Of a DNA stretch of 37,366 nucleotides, positions 32,598-37,366 are shown piece by piece. A program made the position numbers and the translations under genes. The DNA is from Clostridiales bacterium. Its GTDB lineage: Bacteria > Bacillota > Clostridia > Lachnospirales > CAG-274. Location of the stretch: the NCBI GenBank assembly GCA_021204175.1, contig JAJPZT010000015.1, positions 1-37,366 on the forward strand, read 5' to 3'. Below the pieces are notes generated by a model. It was not told where the DNA came from, did not search any database, and was given only the letters and a program-made list of their open reading frames with translations. Within the stretch, counting starts at the first letter, position 1. The number at the start of each line of letters is the position of its first letter.

Positions 32598-33701
32598 TCA
32601 CGAATTTATCCATTTAAGATAAGCATTTATAAAGTTGTCGATTTTTCCGTCCATAACTGCACTTATGTTCCCTGTTTCCTCTTCGGTTCTTATGTCCTTA
32701 ACCATAGTGTAGGGCTGGAAAACATATGAACGAATTTGGCTGCCCCACTCTATTTTTTTAACCTCGCCTCTTATATCCGCAAGCTTCTCCATTTGCTTTT
32801 CTCTTTCCATTTCATAGAGCTTAGACTTAAGCATTTTCATACAGGTTTCTCTGTTTTGAAGCTGGCTTCTTTGGGTCTGACAGCTGACAACAACCCCTGT
32901 GGGCTTATGAATAAGTCTTACCGCAGATGAGGTCTTGTTAATATGCTGACCGCCTGCGCCGCTTGAACGGAACACCTGCATTTCAATATCGTCGGGGTTG
33001 ATTTCGAAGTCGATGTCGTCATCGATTTCAGGCATAACATCACAGGAAGCAAATGAGGTATGACGCTTTTTTGCTGCGTCAAAGGGAGAAATTCTTACAA
33101 GACGGTGAATGCCCTTTTCGCTTTTCAAAAGTCCGTAGGCGTTTTCGCCCTCAACTCTGAATGTTACGGACTTAATACCCGCTTCGTCACCGGCTAAAAA
33201 GTCAAGCTCTTCAGCCGTAAAGCCGTGTGAGTCGCACCACTTTCCGTACATACGGTAGAGCATACTCGTCCAGTCACAGGCTTCTGTTCCCCCTGCTCCC
33301 GAGTGAAGGGTGACTATACAGTTGCTGTTGTCATATTCACCTGTCAGAAGAGTGGAAATTCGAAGCTCCTCGAACCTCTGCAAAAACTTGTCCTTCATAT
33401 CCTTAGCTTCGGGAACATAGCTTTCGTCATTTTCCTCATTGCCCATTTCCACAAGAAGCAAAATTTCCTCATAAGCATCCTTAAGGGAGTTAAAGCCCTC
33501 TACTTTATCCTTTAAATGCTTAGTCTGCTGCAATATTTTTTGAGCAGACTCCATATCATTCCAAAAATCCGGGTCTCCGGCAGTTTCTTCAAGCTCTTCT
33601 ATCTTGCTTTTGGCTTCTTCTATATTTAAGCTGTCGCCCAGCTCCTGAAGCTTTTCATCATACTTTGAAAGCTCCTGTTTTATTTGGTCAAGCGCAAGCA
33701 T
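32598..33701 (-). CDS. prfB: peptide chain release factor 2
   Basis: RF2 reads UGA and UAA stop codons and triggers peptide release. The 367-residue protein has the stop-codon recognition tripeptide SPF (205-207) and the GGQ motif (250-252), both required and both RF2-type. The reading frame is continuous: the position of the usual programmed +1 frameshift, near residues 21-27 (LGDSLNI), has an ordinary Leu codon TTA where CTT TGA would be expected. So the common autoregulation of prfB is absent. It lies 38 bases downstream of secA and is probably co-transcribed with it. Confidence 0.96.
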   Translation of the reverse strand: MLALDQIKQELSKYDEKLQELGDSLNIEEAKSKIEELEETAGDPDFWNDMESAQKILQQTKHLKDKVEGFNSLKDAYEEILLLVEMGNEENDESYVPEAKDMKDKFLQRFEELRISTLLTGEYDNSNCIVTLHSGAGGTEACDWTSMLYRMYGKWCDSHGFTAEELDFLAGDEAGIKSVTFRVEGENAYGLLKSEKGIHRLVRISPFDAAKKRHTSFASCDVMPEIDDDIDFEINPDDIEMQVFRSSGAGGQHINKTSSAVRLIHKPTGVVVSCQTQRSQLQNRETCMKMLKSKLYEMEREKQMEKLADIRGEVKKIEWGSQIRSYVFQPYTMVKDIRTEEETGNISAVMDGKIDNFINAYLKWINS

Positions 33702-33739
33702 AATTTAACACACCTTTCAAATTAACTCTATACTTTTCT

Positions 33740-36316
33740 TTATGCATTTCTGCCGCAGCAGTGCTTATATTTCTTTCCGCTGCCGCAGGGACAGGGATCG
33801 TTTCTGCCGATTTTCTTGTCCTTTCTTACCTTAGGACCGCTGACAGAGGTATCGTCCTTATTTGTAGCTACAGGCTCGGCAACCTGTTCTCTTTCAACAG
33901 GTGCGGCAGGTCTTACGTGGAAAAGCCCTGTTACAACATCATTTTGAATATTTTGGCTCAGCTCGTCAAACATATCATAGCTTAAAAACTTATATTCAAC
34001 CAAGGGATCTCTTTGGGCAAGGGAGTGGAGGCTGACGCCCTGACGCATTTGATCCATATCGTCAATATGGCTCATCCACTTTTGGTCAACAACCTTAAGA
34101 GTAATAACTCTTTCGACTTCTCTCATCATTTCCTCGCCGAACTCGGCTTCCTTATCTTCATAAGCTGCCTTAGCGGCTGTTACAAGCCTTTCCTCAAGGT
34201 CTTGGCTCTTAAAGGCTTCGCCCTTAAGCTCCTCCTCTATTAAAATTGTGGGAGGAAGCATAAATATTTTGGACATTCTGTCATTAAGGGCAGCCATATC
34301 CCACTCATCGGGGTTTGAATCAGCCGGAGCGTGGGCTGTGATTTCTCTGTTAATAACAGCATCTATCATATTGAGGATTTTATCCTTAAGGCTTCCGCCG
34401 GAGAGAACCTCACGTCTTTCGGCGTATATGATTTCTCTCTGTTCATTCATAACCTGGTCATATTCAAGAAGATGCTTTCTTGTGGCAAAGTTGTTTGACT
34501 CAACCTTTTTCTGAGCATTTTCAATTGCCTTTGTAAGCATTTTTGCTTCAATGGGCTCGTCCTCGGGAAGCCCCATAGCTTCAATAGCCTTTGCCACCTT
34601 TTCGGAGCCGAAAAGACGCATAAGATCATCTTCAAGAGAAATATAAAATCTTGATTCGCCGGGGTCGCCCTGTCTGCCGGAACGACCTCTTAACTGGTTG
34701 TCGATACGTCTTGACTCGTGTCTCTCAGTGCCTATTATTTTAAGACCGCCTAACTCCGCAACGCCTTCCCCAAGCTTAATATCAGTACCACGTCCTGCCA
34801 TATTGGTAGCTATTGTAACCGCCCCCGGTTCACCGGCAAGGGCAACAATTTCTGCTTCCTTTTCGTGATATTTGGCATTCAAAACCTGATGAGGTATTCT
34901 TTCTTTTTTAAGCATAGAGGAAATAAGCTCTGACTTGTCGATTGTAACAGTACCTACAAGAACAGGCTGATTTTTCTCGTGGGCTTCTTTAATTGCGGCA
35001 ACAACCGCACGAAGCTTTCCGGCTTCTGTCTGATAAACCTGATCCCCTAAGTCCTTTCTTATTACGGGCATATTTGTGGGAATACAAACAACGTCCATAC
35101 CGTAAATCTGTCTGAACTCGCCCTCTTCAGTCTGTGCAGTACCTGTCATACCTGCTTTTTTGTCATATTTATTGAAGAAGTTCTGGAATGTAATTGTGGC
35201 AAGGGTCTTGCTTTCACGCTTAACCTCTACACCTTCCTTTGCTTCTATTGCCTGGTGAAGTCCGTCGGAATAACGTCTGCCGGGCATCATACGTCCCGTA
35301 AACTCGTCTACAATAACGATTTCGCCGTCTTTAACAACATAGTCCTGGTCAAGGGTCATATTGTAGTTTGCCTTAAGGGCATTGTTGATATAGTGCTGAA
35401 GCTCCATATTTTCGGGGTCAGAAAGGTTTTTGATTGCAAAATATCTCTCAGCCTTAACAACACCCTCCTGTGTAAGGGAAACGGTCTTGCCCTTTTCGTC
35501 AACAACAAAGTCGCCTTCCTCCTGCATTTCCTCTCTGATAAGGGGATTAAGGGCTTCCTGCTCATTTAAAATACGTCCCTTTGTAAGGGTTCTGGCGAAA
35601 GCATTGGCAAGGTCGTAAAGCTTTGTGGACTTGCCTGCTGCGCCTGAAATAATAAGAGGGGTTCTGGCTTCGTCTATAAGAACTGAGTCAACCTCGTCCA
35701 CTATGGCATAGTGAAGCCCTCTCTGAACCATATCCTTTTCATAGACAACCATATTGTCTCTCAGATAGTCAAAGCCCAGCTCGTTATTGGTTGAATAAGT
35801 AATGTCGCAGTTATAAGCCTCCTGCTTTTCGGGCTTAGACATATCGTGAAGGTTTACGCCAACGGTTAAGCCCAAAAATTCGTGAATTTGACCCATCCAC
35901 TCGGCGTCACGCTTAGCAAGATATTCGTTTACGGTTACGATATGAACGCCTTTTTCCTCAAGGGCGTTAAGATAAGCCGGAAGGGTAGCCACAAGGGTTT
36001 TTCCTTCACCTGTTTTCATTTCGGAAATTCTGCCCTGGTGCAAAACAATTCCGCCAATAAGCTGAACGTCAAAATGGCGCATATTCAAAACTCTTTTGGA
36101 AGCCTCTCTGACAACGGCAAAAGCCTCGGGCAGAATATCGTCAAGGGTTTTGCCCTGTGAAAGAAGCTCCTTAAAATAAGGGGTTTTTGCTTTAAGCTCG
36201 TCGTCCGAAAGCTTTTCCATTTCAGGCTCCAAAGCATTTATTTTGGCAACAACGGGCTTAATTCGCTTAAGCTCCTTGTCGCTGTATGTTCCGAAAATTT
36301 TTTCAAGTATATTCAT
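33740..36316 (-). CDS. secA: preprotein translocase ATPase SecA
   Basis: SecA pushes unfolded secretory proteins through SecYEG using ATP. The 858-residue protein has Walker A MKTGEGKT (100-107), a DEAD-type Walker B ([18 protein letters not shown]), the second motor domain with [13 protein letters not shown] and [11 protein letters not shown], and the C-terminal zinc-binding tail [13 protein letters not shown] (842-854) that contacts SecB or ribosomes. Length and motifs are normal for the main SecA. AGGAG precedes the ATG at 9-base spacing. It probably starts a secA-prfB transcript. Confidence 0.98.
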   Translation of the reverse strand: MNILEKIFGTYSDKELKRIKPVVAKINALEPEMEKLSDDELKAKTPYFKELLSQGKTLDDILPEAFAVVREASKRVLNMRHFDVQLIGGIVLHQGRISEMKTGEGKTLVATLPAYLNALEEKGVHIVTVNEYLAKRDAEWMGQIHEFLGLTVGVNLHDMSKPEKQEAYNCDITYSTNNELGFDYLRDNMVVYEKDMVQRGLHYAIVDEVDSVLIDEARTPLIISGAAGKSTKLYDLANAFARTLTKGRILNEQEALNPLIREEMQEEGDFVVDEKGKTVSLTQEGVVKAERYFAIKNLSDPENMELQHYINNALKANYNMTLDQDYVVKDGEIVIVDEFTGRMMPGRRYSDGLHQAIEAKEGVEVKRESKTLATITFQNFFNKYDKKAGMTGTAQTEEGEFRQIYGMDVVCIPTNMPVIRKDLGDQVYQTEAGKLRAVVAAIKEAHEKNQPVLVGTVTIDKSELISSMLKKERIPHQVLNAKYHEKEAEIVALAGEPGAVTIATNMAGRGTDIKLGEGVAELGGLKIIGTERHESRRIDNQLRGRSGRQGDPGESRFYISLEDDLMRLFGSEKVAKAIEAMGLPEDEPIEAKMLTKAIENAQKKVESNNFATRKHLLEYDQVMNEQREIIYAERREVLSGGSLKDKILNMIDAVINREITAHAPADSNPDEWDMAALNDRMSKIFMLPPTILIEEELKGEAFKSQDLEERLVTAAKAAYEDKEAEFGEEMMREVERVITLKVVDQKWMSHIDDMDQMRQGVSLHSLAQRDPLVEYKFLSYDMFDELSQNIQNDVVTGLFHVRPAAPVEREQVAEPVATNKDDTSVSGPKVRKDKKIGRNDPCPCGSGKKYKHCCGRNA

Positions 36317-36361
36317 ATATAAAATCTCCTATATAAGTTTTCAATCAATTCTCAAGATATT

Positions 36362-36391
36362 ATTTTACCACAAATATATACGTATATACAA
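36362..36391 (-). promoter_or_regulatory. extended -10 promoter of secA
   Basis: On the minus strand TTGTAT (36391-36386) is followed after 18 bases by TAAAAT (36367-36362), which is preceded by TGG, an extended -10. A 14-base perfect palindrome (36375-36388) fills most of the spacer and could be an operator. Confidence 0.55.
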
Positions 36392-36407
36392 CTAAAAGTT
36401 TTGTTTT

Positions 36408-37253
36408 TTATTGAAATTTTGAAAAAATCTCTGCACTTGTTTCCCCCGAGGGTCTTAAAAATCTGCAAAGACCCAGTAAATCATCGGGACTGTCTATATA
36501 GTTTACCTTTTCATAACAGTTGAGAATTGACTTAAAGCCCGTTTCCTTTATAATAACCTCTGTATTTTCGTTAAAATTACCGTAAGGATATATGAAAGAA
36601 GTGGGCATAACGCCTGTGTAGCTTAAAATGTCATTGTTAAGCCTTTCAACATCTTCCGCAAGTATTTTTTTATAGGCTTCATAGCTTTCTCCCGATTTTT
36701 GGGCTGCGCCCTTTCTGCCGTTTTTTATTTCATGAAGGGCATAGGTGTGGTTTTGAAACTCGAAAAGTCCTGTTTTTGACATTTCGTTGATTTCCTCCCA
36801 GTTTAGGTGGGAATAGGCAATGTTGTGATCCTCTTCCCGGGTAAAAAGCTCCGTTAATTCGCCTATTACCCCCACAACTGCCTTGCAGCTGTATTTTTCG
36901 AATAAGGGCAAGCCTATGGCGTATACACTTTCGTAGCCGTCGTCAAAGGTTAAAACTATGGGCTTTTCGGGAAGAGAGCCTTTGCCCTCTGTGTAGGCAA
37001 TCAGGTCGTTAAGCCCTACGACGGTGTAGCCGTTGTCGCATATGTATTTAAGGTCGCTTTCAAGCTCAGCCGCTGTGACTGTGTATTTGTCGCCTGTGGT
37101 TTTGTCGGTAATGTTGTGATACATAAGAATGGGAACGGCAACGCCTTCTTCAGTTTCTTCAAAGGCTTCCTCTGTAATGTAAAACCGTATGCCCAAAGCA
37201 AATCCAAAAATTAAAACAGCCGCAGCCAAAATTAAAGCAGCATTTTTCAACAA
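36408..37253 (-). CDS. membrane-anchored polysaccharide deacetylase
   Basis: This 281-residue protein has an N-terminal hydrophobic segment (about 4-22) with no clear cleavage site and so is probably anchored outside the cell. It then has a NodB-homology domain. The catalytic TFDDGY is near residue 103, the metal-site NHTYALH near 168, and the RP-equivalent region appears as YPYGNFNEN. Such enzymes remove acetyl groups from peptidoglycan or other polysaccharides, with PgaB/IcaB-like or spore-cortex members as relatives. The start is a TTG at 37253 behind GGGGG; no in-frame ATG lies nearby. It is a single gene, upstream of secA in the same direction. Confidence 0.82.
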   Translation of the reverse strand: MLKNAALILAAAVLIFGFALGIRFYITEEAFEETEEGVAVPILMYHNITDKTTGDKYTVTAAELESDLKYICDNGYTVVGLNDLIAYTEGKGSLPEKPIVLTFDDGYESVYAIGLPLFEKYSCKAVVGVIGELTELFTREEDHNIAYSHLNWEEINEMSKTGLFEFQNHTYALHEIKNGRKGAAQKSGESYEAYKKILAEDVERLNNDILSYTGVMPTSFIYPYGNFNENTEVIIKETGFKSILNCYEKVNYIDSPDDLLGLCRFLRPSGETSAEIFSKFQ

Positions 37254-37301
37254 ACTATAACCCCCGTAAGTTTTCGATATACTTAAATTATGAGCCTTAG
37301 C

Positions 37302-37354
37302 CCTGTTTTATGTCTCGCAGGCTTCGACATAAAATAGGACTGCCGGGAAACCGG
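37302..37354. repeat. hairpins at the right edge
   Basis: CCTGTTTTATGTC (37302-37314) pairs with GACATAAAATAGG (37326-37338) over 13 positions with one G-U pair. Beside it CCGG-GAAA-CCGG (37343-37354) forms a small GNRA-type hairpin. No T run follows on either strand, and the window ends before the context can be judged. Confidence 0.5.
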
Positions 37355-37366
37355 GGGCGTTGGGGG

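Overview
The window looks like chromosome from a low-to-moderate GC member of the Clostridia, probably a gut or rumen anaerobe. This rests on a fused IspH-ribosomal protein S1 gene, an archaeal-type AspRS joined to gatCAB behind a T-box, the mltG-trmR-U32 gene order known from Firmicutes, strong AGGAGG ribosome binding sites and sigma-A-like promoters. No rRNA, tRNA, CRISPR array, transposase, integrase or phage gene was seen. The set is mostly housekeeping genes plus a small pectin-use locus. No GC calculation or database search was run.

Left part (1-11.7 kb). rpsU is followed by an unrecognised acidic protein with a histidine-rich tail and a beta-lactamase-fold serine hydrolase. Next comes uxaBAC, behind a strong promoter whose leader carries a hairpin. 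Facing it across paired terminators is a secreted multi-domain pectate lyase. The lyase would release galacturonides outside the cell, and UxaC, UxaB and UxaA would convert galacturonate through tagaturonate and altronate to 2-keto-3-deoxygluconate. A DUF975-like membrane protein diverges from the lyase.

Middle part (11.8-25.4 kb, all minus strand). A T-box with a probable Asn codon controls aspS-gatC-gatA-gatB, the indirect Asn-tRNA (and possibly Gln-tRNA) pathway. Next is a MATE exporter fused to a cytidylate-kinase-like domain, expressed through a leader with its own terminator. Upstream of it lies ecfA(A1-A2 fused)-ecfT-truA-mltG-trmR-trhP: vitamin-uptake energising module, tRNA modification and peptidoglycan processing. 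A dispersed-looking palindromic element supplies the last residues of trmR.

Right part (25.5-37.4 kb, all minus strand). The operon rnhA - FAD oxidoreductase - aroH-cmk fusion - ispH-rpsA fusion has a near-consensus promoter. It is followed by a sugar nucleotidyltransferase with a cruciform-like leader, a RluA-type pseudouridine synthase, a roughly 370-base stretch packed with perfect hairpins, prfB without the usual frameshift, secA and a membrane-anchored polysaccharide deacetylase. The hairpin-packed stretch between prfB and the pseudouridine synthase gene is the most unusual non-coding feature. Also notable are four domain fusions (MATE-Cmk2, AroH-Cmk, EcfA1-EcfA2, IspH-S1) and three structured leaders.
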